Assembly: GCF_004341385.1 (NCBI RefSeq)
Contig: NZ_SLXE01000026.1
Location: 1-37,864 of the forward strand
Direction: 5' to 3'
Source: Uruburuella suis
GTDB taxonomy: Bacteria > Pseudomonadota > Gammaproteobacteria > Burkholderiales > Neisseriaceae
DNA: 37,864 bases
This document shows positions 23,431-31,204 of the stretch, piece by piece. The translations under genes and the position numbers were made by a program. The notes under the pieces were generated by a model. The model made no database searches and was not told the origin of the DNA. It saw only the letters and a program-made list of their open reading frames with translations. How positions within the stretch are numbered: the first letter of the stretch is position 1; each line of letters begins with the position of its first letter.

Positions 23431-24069
23431 TTATTCAGAGCCGGCACGCAGCGTGGGGCAGCGTTGCAGCGCGCCCATTGCGGTGTCGACAATGCGCGGT
23501 GCGATTTCATTGATATTGAATTGCTCGGGGTTGTTGAGCCAAATTTCGCACAAGCCGGTGAGGGTGGATATCAGATAAACGCCGGCCAAATCCACATCCA
23601 GGCTTTCAGGCAGCGTTTGCTGCTGGATGCAAAGCAGCAAAGCGGCGTGTATTTGCTCATGCCACATGCGCTGATAGCGCGTCATCACATCGATAATGGC
23701 TTGGTTTTGCTCGGTGTGCTCGCATTTCAGATGCAGAATATGAACAAATTTGCGGTGGATTTCATTGTTTTGCATGCGCTCGTATAAATTGAACAGCGCA
23801 TGGCGCAGGTTTTGCCACATATCCGAATTGCCGTTGGCAATATCATCGGCCATTGTGGTGCTGAAATCGTCGAAAATATGCTGAAATAAGGCATCAAATA
23901 AATCTTCTTTATTTTTGAAATGCCAATACAATGCGCCGCGGGTAACGCCGGCGGTTTGGGCGATTTCATTGAGTGAGGCGCGGGCAACGCCGCGAAGATA
24001 GAATGTGTCCAATGCGGCCAGCATCAGATATTCGCGGGTTTTCATGGCTTCGGCTTTGGTTTTGCGCAT
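23431..24069 (-). CDS. mtrR: TetR-family repressor of the mtr efflux operon
   Basis: A 212-residue repressor. The N-terminal TetR helix-turn-helix is nearly textbook: MLAALDTFYLRGVARASLNE and IAQTAGVTRGALYWHFKNKE, then DLFDALFQHIFDD. The C-terminal ligand domain is close in length to gonococcal MtrR (210). In Neisseria, MtrR represses the divergent mtrCDE operon, loss of which raises resistance to hydrophobic agents and antimicrobial peptides. No truncation or frameshift is seen, so the repressor looks functional. The gene is divergent from mtrC as expected. Confidence 0.95.
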   Translation of the reverse strand: MRKTKAEAMKTREYLMLAALDTFYLRGVARASLNEIAQTAGVTRGALYWHFKNKEDLFDALFQHIFDDFSTTMADDIANGNSDMWQNLRHALFNLYERMQNNEIHRKFVHILHLKCEHTEQNQAIIDVMTRYQRMWHEQIHAALLLCIQQQTLPESLDVDLAGVYLISTLTGLCEIWLNNPEQFNINEIAPRIVDTAMGALQRCPTLRAGSE

Positions 24070-24140
24070 AATAATATGGAGATAGGGATAGGGGTGTAGG
24101 TTATTTTTTGTAAAAATGACAAGCTGTTAGGTGTGCGGCT

Positions 24141-24169
24141 ATTATAATGAGTAACTTTAATACATGCAA
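24141..24169 (-). promoter_or_regulatory. Sigma-70 promoter of mtrR
   Basis: On the minus strand -35 TTGCAT (24169-24164) and perfect -10 TATAAT (24146-24141) are spaced 17 bp, about 70 bp upstream of the mtrR start. Confidence 0.75.
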
Positions 24170-24181
24170 GGCTGTATGTAT
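24160..24181. promoter_or_regulatory. Candidate MtrR operator (22-bp imperfect palindrome)
   Basis: ATACAT and ATGTAT arms flank 10 bases and overlap the mtrR -35 box. The pattern TACAT...ATGTA resembles operators of AcrR/TtgR-type TetR repressors of RND pumps. Binding is inferred. Confidence 0.5.
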
Positions 24182-24326
24182 AGCGCACGAGAATATCCGG
24201 CAACCACGCAGGTTGCGGCCTTTCAGACGGCTGTGAATATTTCATTTATTGTGAATTATTTGCAGCCTTGTTGTCTTTTCAAATAGAGTTTGTTTTTTTA
24301 TTATCAATATCAAGATAGGAAAAGAA

Positions 24327-25571
24327 ATGGCAAATATCGGTTTACCGAAGTCATTAAAGCTGGCCACTTTAGCCGTGGCAGCGTCATTAGCGCTGGCTGC
24401 GTGCGGCGGTGAGAAAAACGATGCGGCCCAGCAACAGGGCGCTGAAGCGCCGGCACCGGTGGTGGGTGTGATAACCGTGCATCCGTCGCAAGTGACGGTT
24501 GGCACAGATCTGCCCGGCCGCTTGGAATCACGCCGCACGGCCAATGTGCGTGCACAGGTGGGTGGTATCATTCAAAAGCGTTTATTTGAAGAAGGTTCTT
24601 ATGTGCGCGCCGGCCAGCCGCTTTATCAATTGGATAATGCCACTTATGTGGCCAACCTCGAAAGCGCTCGTGCGCAGCTGGCCAGTGCAGAAGCCGGCTT
24701 GGCCAAAGCCAATGCCGATTTGGCTCGCTATAAACCGCTCGTGGATGCAGATGCCATCAGCAAGCAGGAATACGATGCGGCCGTGCAGGCCAAGCGTGCC
24801 GGCGAGGCGGCGGTGAAATCGGCGCAGGCGGCGATTCAGTCTTCGCAAATCAATGTGAACTATGCGCGCATTACCGCGCCGATTTCGGGCTTTATCGGCC
24901 AATCCAACGTGTCTGAGGGCACGCTGATGTCGGCCAACGACAGCACCGTGCTGGCCGTGATTCAGCAAACCAATCCGCTTTATGTCAACGTTACCCAATC
25001 GGCCAACGATGTGATGAAGCTGCGCCAGCGTATTGCCGCGGGCGAGCTGCAATCGGTTAACGGCGCGATTGAAGTGAGCATCTTTTTAGAAGGCGGCAGC
25101 GAATATCCGCAAAAAGGCCGCCTGCTGTTTGCCGACCCCACGGTTGATCAATCCACCGGCCAAGTGACTTTGCGTGCCGAAGTGCCCAATGCCGACAATA
25201 TTCTGCTGCCCGGCCTGTATGTGCGCGTGGGCTTGCCGCAAGGCCGTATCGACAATGCTTTTGTGGTGCCGCAGCAAGCGGTAACGCGCGGTCAGAAAGA
25301 CACGGTAACGGTGGTGAATGCCGATGGCACCATGGCGCCGCGTGAAGTAACGATTGCCCAACAGCAAGGTGCCGATTGGATTATCACCGGCGGCTTGAAA
25401 GAGGGCGATAAAGTGGTGGTAGACGGCACCATGATTGCCGGCCTGATGGGCGCGAAAAAAGTAACGCCCAAAGAATGGCAACCTGCCGGTGCCGCCGCCC
25501 CTGCTGCGCAAGCCGCTTCCGCGCCCGTTCAGACGGCCTCAGAAGCCAAAGCCGCATCCGGCGCCCAATAA
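24327..25571 (+). CDS. mtrC: Efflux periplasmic adaptor lipoprotein MtrC
   Basis: A 414-residue membrane fusion protein joining the inner-membrane pump to the outer-membrane channel. The lipobox LAAC (Cys26) marks it as a lipoprotein. The barrel-sandwich (lipoyl-like) halves are visible in VRAQVGGIIQKRLFEEGSYV and YARITAPISGFIGQSNVSEG, separated by a coiled-coil hairpin (SAEAGLAKANADLARYKPLV). The C-terminal 30 residues are Ala/Pro-rich, and an uptake sequence there is read in reverse as PVQTAS. It is the first gene of mtrCDE; mtrD starts 9 bp later behind AAGGAGG. Confidence 0.95.
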   Translation: MANIGLPKSLKLATLAVAASLALAACGGEKNDAAQQQGAEAPAPVVGVITVHPSQVTVGTDLPGRLESRRTANVRAQVGGIIQKRLFEEGSYVRAGQPLYQLDNATYVANLESARAQLASAEAGLAKANADLARYKPLVDADAISKQEYDAAVQAKRAGEAAVKSAQAAIQSSQINVNYARITAPISGFIGQSNVSEGTLMSANDSTVLAVIQQTNPLYVNVTQSANDVMKLRQRIAAGELQSVNGAIEVSIFLEGGSEYPQKGRLLFADPTVDQSTGQVTLRAEVPNADNILLPGLYVRVGLPQGRIDNAFVVPQQAVTRGQKDTVTVVNADGTMAPREVTIAQQQGADWIITGGLKEGDKVVVDGTMIAGLMGAKKVTPKEWQPAGAAAPAAQAASAPVQTASEAKAASGAQ

Positions 25572-25580
25572 GGAGGCAGC

Positions 25581-28500
25581 ATGGCTAAGTTTTTTATTGA
25601 CCGCCCCATTTTTGCGTGGGTAATTTCGATATTTATCATTATTGCCGGTGTGTTGGGCATTAATAATCTGCCGGTGTCGCAATATCCGTCGGTGGCCGCG
25701 CCCACCATCACCCTCACCGCCACTTACCCCGGCGCCTCTGCCCAGGTGATGGAAGACAGCGTGTTGGCCGTTATCGAGCGGAACATGAATGGTGTGGAGG
25801 GGCTGGATTATATGACCACCTCCGCCGATTCGAGCGGGCAGGGCACGGTAACGCTCACTTTCACGCCGGAAACCGATGAGAATATGGCGCAAGTAGATGT
25901 GCAGAACAAGCTCTCAGAAGTGGAAGCCACGCTGCCGGCCACGGTGCGCCAATACGGTGTGTCGGTGTCTAAAGCGCGTTCCAACTTCCTGATGGTGATT
26001 ATGCTCTCTTCAGACACCATTGCGATTGACGAGCTGACGGATTATGCCGAGCGCAACGTGCGCCCCGAATTGCAACGTATCAGCGGTGTGGGCCAAGTAC
26101 AGTTGTTTGGCGCGCAACGGGCGATGCGTATTTGGGTAGACCCGCAAAAGCTGCAAAACTACAACCTATCGTTTGCGGACGTGTCTGCCGCCTTGCAAGC
26201 GCAAAACGTGCAGATTTCAGCAGGCGCTATCGGTGCTTTGCCGGCCACTGCAGGGCAGGCCATTACCGCCACCATCACCGCTGAAGGCCAATTGAGCACG
26301 CCGGAAGAATTCGGCAACATCATTTTGCGCGCCACCGGCAGCGGTGCCAACGTATACATCAAAGATGTGGCGAGGGTTGAATTAGGCAGTCAAAGCTATG
26401 CCACTTCCGCACGCCTCAACGGCAAGCCCACCGTGGGCATGGCTGTGATGCTTTCCAATAGCGGCAATGCTTTGGCCACCGCCACTGCTGTGAAGGCGCA
26501 GATGGCTGAATTGGAAGAATATTTTCCAGGCGATGTGACTTGGACGGCTCCGTATGACACCTCTACTTTTGTGTCGCTTTCTATTGAGGAAGTGGTGCGC
26601 ACATTGATTGAAGCAATGGTGCTGGTGTTTTTGGTGATGTTCTTATTTTTGCAGAATATCCGCTATACGCTGATTCCGACCATTGTGGTGCCAATTTCCT
26701 TGCTGGGCGCTTTTGCCGGCATTTGGTATTTGGGCATGTCGATCAACGTGTTGAGCATGTTTGCGATGGTGTTGGTGATCGGTATTGTGGTGGATGATGC
26801 CATTGTGGTGGTGGAAAACGTCGAGCGGATTATGACCGAAGAAGGTTTGCCGCCGGTGGAAGCCACCAAAAAAGCCATGAGCCAGATTTCCGGCGCGGTT
26901 ATCGGCATCACGGCGGTGTTGATTTCGGTGTTTGTGCCGCTGGCGATGTTTAGCGGTGCCACCGGTAATATTTACCGCCAGTTTGCACTCACCATGGCGC
27001 TGGCCATTGCTTTCTCAGCCTTTTTGGCGCTCTCGCTTACCCCTGCTTTGTGTGCGAGCATGCTCAAGCAGATTCCCAAAGGGCATCACGAAGAGAAAAA
27101 AGGCTTCTTCGGCTGGTTTAACCGCAAGTTCGGCAGCCTCACGCACCGTTATGAAGGTGTAGTGGCGAAGATTTTGCGCAAGCTTGGCCGCATGACCATT
27201 ATTTATTTGGCTTTAGGCGCAATCGCGGCTTTTGTATTCACCCGCCTGCCCACTTCATTCATGCCGGATGAAGACCAAGGCTATGTGATTATGAGCGTGC
27301 AATTGCCGGGCGGTGCCACCAAAGAGCGCACAGACAATACCTTGGCGGCAGCCACCGATTTGGTGCGCGGCATGCCCGAAGTGGAAAATGTGATCGGCGT
27401 GTCCGGCTTCAGCTTTTCAGGTTCCGGCCAGAATATGGCTTTGGGCTTTATCATGCTGAAAGATTGGGCGGAGCGCCCGGATGCAGGCAGTGATGCGATG
27501 TCGTTGGCCGGCAAGATGACCGGTGCTTTGATGGGCACGATTAAAGATGGCTATGCCATTGTGATCAACCCGCCGGCCATCAGTGAATTGGGCAACAACT
27601 CGGGCTTCACCATGTATTTGCAAGACCGCAACAGCAGCGGCCACGAGGCTTTGCTGGCTAAGCGCAATGAGCTGCTCGGCAAAATGCGCCAAAGCCCGAT
27701 TTTGAAAGATGTGCGCCCTTCCGGCTTGGAAGATGCGCCGCAGCTGAAAATCGACATCAACCGCCAAGCCGCTGCCGCGCAAGGCATCAGCTTTTCCAGT
27801 ATTCAGGCCACGTTGGCTTCGGCTTTGGGCTCGACCTATGTAAATGACTTCCCCAATCAAGGCCGTCTGCAACGGGTGATTGTGCAGGCAGAAGCCGCGT
27901 CGCGCATGCAGCCGGCAGACATCTTGGCACTGACTGTGCCCAACAGCAGCGGTGTGGATGTGCCGCTTTCCACCATTGCTACTGTGGCTTGGGAAAATGG
28001 TATGGAGCAGAGCCAGCGTTTCAACGGCTATCCGGCCATGCAACTCACCGGCGCACCTGCCGAAGGCTATTCTACGGGTGATGCCATGAACGAAGTGCAA
28101 CGCTTGGTGGATGACTTGGGCGGCGCTTACAGCTTGGAATGGACCGGCCAGTCGCGCGAAGAAATCAAAAGCGGCTCGCAAACCATGATGCTCTACACCT
28201 TTGCCGCGATTGCCGTGTTCTTGGCTTTGGCTGCTCTTTATGAGAGCTGGTCGATTCCGATGGCGGTGATTTTGGTGGTGCCTTTGGGCGTGCTGGGCGT
28301 GGTATCCGGCGTGTGGTTGCGCGGTTACGATAATGGTATATACTTCCAAATCGGTCTGATTACCGTGATGGGTTTGAGTGCGAAAAATGCGATTTTGATT
28401 ATCGAATTTGCCAAAGATTTGCAGGCTCAAGGCAGAACGGCGCTGGAAGCGGCGCTTGAAGCCGCACATCTGCGTTTCCGCCCGATTATCATGACTTCGT

Positions 28501-28808
28501 TGGCGTTTATTCTGGGTGTGGTGCCGCTGTATATCGCATCGGGTGCCAGCTCGGCCAGCCAACGTGCAATCGGCACCAGCGTGTTTTGGGGCATGAGCGT
28601 GGGCACCTTCCTGGCGGTGTTCTTGGTGCCGCTGTTTTATGTGGTGGTGCGCAAGTTCTTTAAAGGCGGCAATCGCCAGCAAGAACAACTTGCAGCGGAA
28701 TCTGCCCACGCCGGCATCAGCGTGGATGAGGTCGAGCAACATACGGCCGAAGCAAGCTTGAATGATGAAGAAAAACGCGATCTGCATGACGACAAGGATC
28801 AAAAATGA
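25581..28808 (+). CDS. mtrD: RND multidrug efflux transporter MtrD
   Basis: A 1075-residue inner-membrane proton-driven pump of the HAE1/AcrB family. The N-terminal FFIDRPIFAWVISIFIIIAG, the paired Asp residues in IGIVVDDAIVVVENVER (membrane segment 4) and the Lys in MGLSAKNAILIIEFAKD (membrane segment 10) form the proton relay; the usual two large periplasmic loops lie between segments 1-2 and 7-8. The C-terminal tail is unusually acidic (EVEQHTAEASLNDEEKRDLH). No frameshift is seen. The stop overlaps the mtrE start (ATGA), so the operon is translationally coupled. Confidence 0.96.
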   Translation: MAKFFIDRPIFAWVISIFIIIAGVLGINNLPVSQYPSVAAPTITLTATYPGASAQVMEDSVLAVIERNMNGVEGLDYMTTSADSSGQGTVTLTFTPETDENMAQVDVQNKLSEVEATLPATVRQYGVSVSKARSNFLMVIMLSSDTIAIDELTDYAERNVRPELQRISGVGQVQLFGAQRAMRIWVDPQKLQNYNLSFADVSAALQAQNVQISAGAIGALPATAGQAITATITAEGQLSTPEEFGNIILRATGSGANVYIKDVARVELGSQSYATSARLNGKPTVGMAVMLSNSGNALATATAVKAQMAELEEYFPGDVTWTAPYDTSTFVSLSIEEVVRTLIEAMVLVFLVMFLFLQNIRYTLIPTIVVPISLLGAFAGIWYLGMSINVLSMFAMVLVIGIVVDDAIVVVENVERIMTEEGLPPVEATKKAMSQISGAVIGITAVLISVFVPLAMFSGATGNIYRQFALTMALAIAFSAFLALSLTPALCASMLKQIPKGHHEEKKGFFGWFNRKFGSLTHRYEGVVAKILRKLGRMTIIYLALGAIAAFVFTRLPTSFMPDEDQGYVIMSVQLPGGATKERTDNTLAAATDLVRGMPEVENVIGVSGFSFSGSGQNMALGFIMLKDWAERPDAGSDAMSLAGKMTGALMGTIKDGYAIVINPPAISELGNNSGFTMYLQDRNSSGHEALLAKRNELLGKMRQSPILKDVRPSGLEDAPQLKIDINRQAAAAQGISFSSIQATLASALGSTYVNDFPNQGRLQRVIVQAEAASRMQPADILALTVPNSSGVDVPLSTIATVAWENGMEQSQRFNGYPAMQLTGAPAEGYSTGDAMNEVQRLVDDLGGAYSLEWTGQSREEIKSGSQTMMLYTFAAIAVFLALAALYESWSIPMAVILVVPLGVLGVVSGVWLRGYDNGIYFQIGLITVMGLSAKNAILIIEFAKDLQAQGRTALEAALEAAHLRFRPIIMTSLAFILGVVPLYIASGASSASQRAIGTSVFWGMSVGTFLAVFLVPLFYVVVRKFFKGGNRQQEQLAAESAHAGISVDEVEQHTAEASLNDEEKRDLHDDKDQK

Positions 28809-30271
28809 ATGTAATGAAATTTAAACCCGCCATCAGCGCTGCTGCGGTGAGCTTGGCCTTGTCGGCCTGTGCCATGATTCCGAAATACGAGCAGCCTGCC
28901 GTGGCCGTGCCGGAAACATTTCAGCACGACACAGCGCCAAGCGGCATTGTGGCGACTTCATTGGGCTGGCAAGATTATTTTGCCGACCCGCGCCTGCACC
29001 GCCTGATTGAAATCGCGCTCGAGCGCAACACCGACTTGCGTGGCGCGGCGCTCAATGCCGAAGCCGTGCGCGCGCAATATATGATCAGCCGCGCCGCCTT
29101 GCTGCCCGGCATCAATGCCAGCGGCACCGGCCAGCGCGGTCGGGTGGCGCAAGACTTGAGCGGCACCGGCCAGCGCGGTCGGGTGGCGCAAGACTTGAGC
29201 GGCACGGGCAGCTCATATGTGTCTTCCGCTTACAATGTCGGCTTAGGTGTGACGTCTTATGAGCTCGACTTGTTCGGCAAGGTGCGCAGCACCAGCCAAG
29301 CCGCATTGCAGAGCTATTTTGCCAGCGTGGCCAGCCGCGATGCCACACACTTAAGCCTGATTTCATCGGTGGCCAAAGCCTATTTCAACGAGCGCTATGC
29401 CGAAGAGCGCATGGCCTTGGCGCAGCGGGTGCTGCAAACGCGCGAGCAAACCTATAAGCTCACGCAGCTGCGCCACCGTGCCGGCGTGATTTCGGCGGTG
29501 GATTTGCGCCAGCAGGAAGCCTTGATTGAATCGGCTAAGGCCGATTACGCCAGCGCCGTGCAGGCGCGTGAGCAGGCGCGCAATGCCATGGCGGTGCTGT
29601 TGAACCAGCCGCTGCCGGCCGATTTGCCCGCCGGCTTGCCGCTGAGCCGCCAGTTTGCCATCAAGCAATTGCCGGCCGGTTTGTCGTCTGAAGTGTTGCT
29701 CAACCGCCCGGATATCCGCGCGGCCGAATTTGCGCTGAAAAGAGCCAATGCCAATATCGGCGCGGCGCGGGCGGCATTTTTCCCCAGCATCAGCCTCACC
29801 GGCATGATCGGCACCGGCTCCACCGAGCTGAGCGGTTTGTTTAAAGGCGGCAACAGCACGTGGACATTTGCGCCCAGCATCAATCTGCCGATTTTCAACT
29901 GGGGCAGCAATGTGGCCAATTTGGATTACGCCAAAATCATGCAGCAAGCGGAAATCGTGAACTACGAAGCCGCGGTGCAATCGGCTTTCCGAGATGTGTC
30001 CGATGCCTTGGTGGCACGAGAGCAGCTGGATAAAACCTATGCTGCCAACGCGCAGCAAAGCAAGGCTTATGCCGATGCGCTGCGCTTGATCAACCTGCGC
30101 TACCGCCACGGCGTGGCCAGCGCGCTGGATCTGCTTGATGCCGAACGCAGCAGCTATGCTGCCGACACCACCCAGCTGGCCACCCAGCTCACCTTGCTGG
30201 AAAATATGGCCGATTTGTATAAGGCTTTGGGCGGGGGCTTGAAGCAGCACACGGAAACAGCGCAACCCTGA
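28805..30271 (+). CDS. mtrE: Outer-membrane efflux channel MtrE
   Basis: A 488-residue TolC/OprM-type trimeric channel that completes the Mtr pump. The signal peptide ends in a lipobox (LSAC, Cys22), so it is probably a lipoprotein. Conserved parts include WQDYFADPRLHRLIEIALER, LLPGINASG, SYELDLFGKVRS, SSEVLLNRPDIRAAE, GAARAAFFPSISLTG and LRYRHGVASALDLLDAERS. An exact 39-bp tandem duplication (29120-29197) repeats SGTGQRGRVAQDL twice at residues 106-131, between beta strands of the barrel where other channels have a short extracellular loop. The frame is kept. It ends the operon; no mtrF is nearby. Confidence 0.95.
   Translation: MNVMKFKPAISAAAVSLALSACAMIPKYEQPAVAVPETFQHDTAPSGIVATSLGWQDYFADPRLHRLIEIALERNTDLRGAALNAEAVRAQYMISRAALLPGINASGTGQRGRVAQDLSGTGQRGRVAQDLSGTGSSYVSSAYNVGLGVTSYELDLFGKVRSTSQAALQSYFASVASRDATHLSLISSVAKAYFNERYAEERMALAQRVLQTREQTYKLTQLRHRAGVISAVDLRQQEALIESAKADYASAVQAREQARNAMAVLLNQPLPADLPAGLPLSRQFAIKQLPAGLSSEVLLNRPDIRAAEFALKRANANIGAARAAFFPSISLTGMIGTGSTELSGLFKGGNSTWTFAPSINLPIFNWGSNVANLDYAKIMQQAEIVNYEAAVQSAFRDVSDALVAREQLDKTYAANAQQSKAYADALRLINLRYRHGVASALDLLDAERSSYAADTTQLATQLTLLENMADLYKALGGGLKQHTETAQP
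29120..29205 (+). repeat. 39-bp exact tandem duplication within mtrE
   Basis: Bases 29120-29158 and 29159-29197 are identical, and 8 further bases (AGCGGCAC) start a third copy. The unit encodes SGTGQRGRVAQDL. Identity at every base, including third positions, points to a recent event. Confidence 0.97.
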
Positions 30272-30285
30272 AAGGCGTAAAGCCC

Positions 30286-30317
30286 GAGGCCGTCTGAAAC
30301 ATTCAGACGGCCTTTTT
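30286..30317. terminator. Inverted pair of DNA uptake sequences after mtrE
   Basis: GAGGCCGTCTGAA and its near complement followed by TTTTTA, 15 bp past mtrE. Confidence 0.75.
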
Positions 30318-30344
30318 ATTGAAGCATACTTATTCAAAGAAGTA

Positions 30345-30446
30345 ATACCAATTCAAAAAAGTAAGCTAACAAGGCGGCGAGCCTGCGGCAGTACGATGGT
30401 GCGGCAAGCTAAGACAATGCAGTAAGGTTATTTTTAGGATGGGTAT
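30345..30446 (-). repeat. Correia-like element, copy 3
   Basis: A 102-bp element starting ATACCAATTCAAAAAAGTAA and ending TTTTTAGGATGGGTAT, in the orientation opposite to copies 1 and 2. Its core (AACAAGGCGGCGAGCC) matches copy 5, but the middle is diverged (TGCGGCAGTACGATGGTGCG). It lies between the mtrE terminator and rpmB. Confidence 0.85.
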
Positions 30447-30607
30447 CAGATGATTTGGCAGGCTTTGCGGAAAAAACATTTGCATTATGCAAAGGCGGGG
30501 AAAAGCTGCTATACTTATCAACTTTCCCGCTGCTTTCTCAAGTGTTTGGGAAAAGCAACATTCTTGCGGTTTATTGCCATAAAAATACAGCCGATTCAAA
30601 ATGCTAC
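30447..30607. other. Upstream region of rpmB
   Basis: No supported gene. An imperfect inverted repeat (GGCGGGGAAA, then TTTCCCGC) spans about 30494-30531 around a TATACT-like box. The open frame that extends rpmB upstream to 30455 has no family resemblance. Confidence 0.4.
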
Positions 30608-30637
30608 TTGAAAAAGAGCAGTGTTTCGTGGTATAAA
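30608..30637 (+). promoter_or_regulatory. Sigma-70 promoter of rpmB-rpmG
   Basis: -35 TTGAAA at 30608-30613 and -10 TATAAA at 30632-30637 are spaced 18 bp, 36 bp before the rpmB start. Confidence 0.65.
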
Positions 30638-30673
30638 TCGCGTTTTACTATTTTAGAAGTTTGGAGACTAACC

Positions 30674-30907
30674 ATGGCACGAGTTTGCAAAGTGACCGGT
30701 AAGCGCCCGATGTCTGGCAATAACGTATCACACGCCAACAACAAAACCAAACGTCGTTTTTTGCCCAACTTGCAATCACGTCGTTTTTGGGTAGAGAGTG
30801 AAAACCGCTGGGTTCGCTTGCGCGTATCAAACGCTGCATTGCGCACCATCGATAAAGTAGGCATTGATGTCGTATTGGCTGATTTGCGTGCTCGCGGTGA
30901 AGCTTAA
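30674..30907 (+). CDS. rpmB: 50S ribosomal protein L28
   Basis: A 77-residue basic ribosomal protein: MARVCKVTGKRPMSGNNVSH, NKTKRRFLPNLQSRRFW and VRLRVSNAALRTIDKVG match L28. GGAGACTAACC precedes ATG 30674. It forms an operon with rpmG, 30 bp downstream, the usual bacterial arrangement. Confidence 0.97.
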   Translation: MARVCKVTGKRPMSGNNVSHANNKTKRRFLPNLQSRRFWVESENRWVRLRVSNAALRTIDKVGIDVVLADLRARGEA

Positions 30908-30937
30908 TTTAATCAGATATAATTAAGGATTACTGCA

Positions 30938-31093
30938 ATGCGCGATAAAATCAAACTGGAATCAAGTGCGGGTACCGGTCATTTTTACACCACGACCAAA
31001 AACAAACGCACCATGCCCGGCAAGCTGGAAATCAAAAAATTTGATCCGGTAGCCCGTAAACACGTTATCTACAAAGAAACCAAATTGAAATAA
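30938..31093 (+). CDS. rpmG: 50S ribosomal protein L33
   Basis: A 51-residue ribosomal protein read directly from the sequence: MRDKIKLESSAGTGHFYTTT, KNKRTMPGKLEIKKFDPVAR and KHVIYKETKLK. This is the cysteine-free L33 form, which does not bind zinc. AAGGATTACTGCA precedes the ATG. It is second in the rpmB-rpmG operon and is followed by a strong terminator. Confidence 0.97.
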   Translation: MRDKIKLESSAGTGHFYTTTKNKRTMPGKLEIKKFDPVARKHVIYKETKLK

Positions 31094-31111
31094 TCGGTTT
31101 TTTCAAGACAC

Positions 31112-31143
31112 AAAAGCCTTTGTTGCAAAACAAAGGCTTTTTT
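31112..31143 (+). terminator. Rho-independent terminator of rpmB-rpmG
   Basis: AAAAGCCTTTGT and ACAAAGGCTTTT form a 12-bp stem followed by a T-tract, 18 bp past rpmG. Confidence 0.88.
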
Positions 31144-31150
31144 ATATTTG

Positions 31151-31180
31151 AGGCCGTCTGAAAGTTTTTCAGACGGCCTT
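31151..31180. terminator. Inverted pair of DNA uptake sequences between rpmG and ubiM
   Basis: AGGCCGTCTGAAA and its complement with a 4-base loop, 24 bp from the minus-strand ubiM stop; it may end ubiM transcription. Confidence 0.7.
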
Positions 31181-31204
31181 TATGATGATGCGATGCACGG
31201 CTGT

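Larger units (their letters stand above)
24070..24326. promoter_or_regulatory. mtrR-mtrC divergent regulatory region
   Basis: A 257-bp AT-rich region between mtrR and mtrC. It has the mtrR promoter (24141-24169), an imperfect palindrome at 24160-24181 and a degenerate uptake sequence at about 24221-24232. The mtrC ribosome site is AGGAAAAG before ATG 24327. I could not identify a clear mtrC promoter; ATTATAAT at 24141-24148 is symmetric and could serve either strand. Confidence 0.65.
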
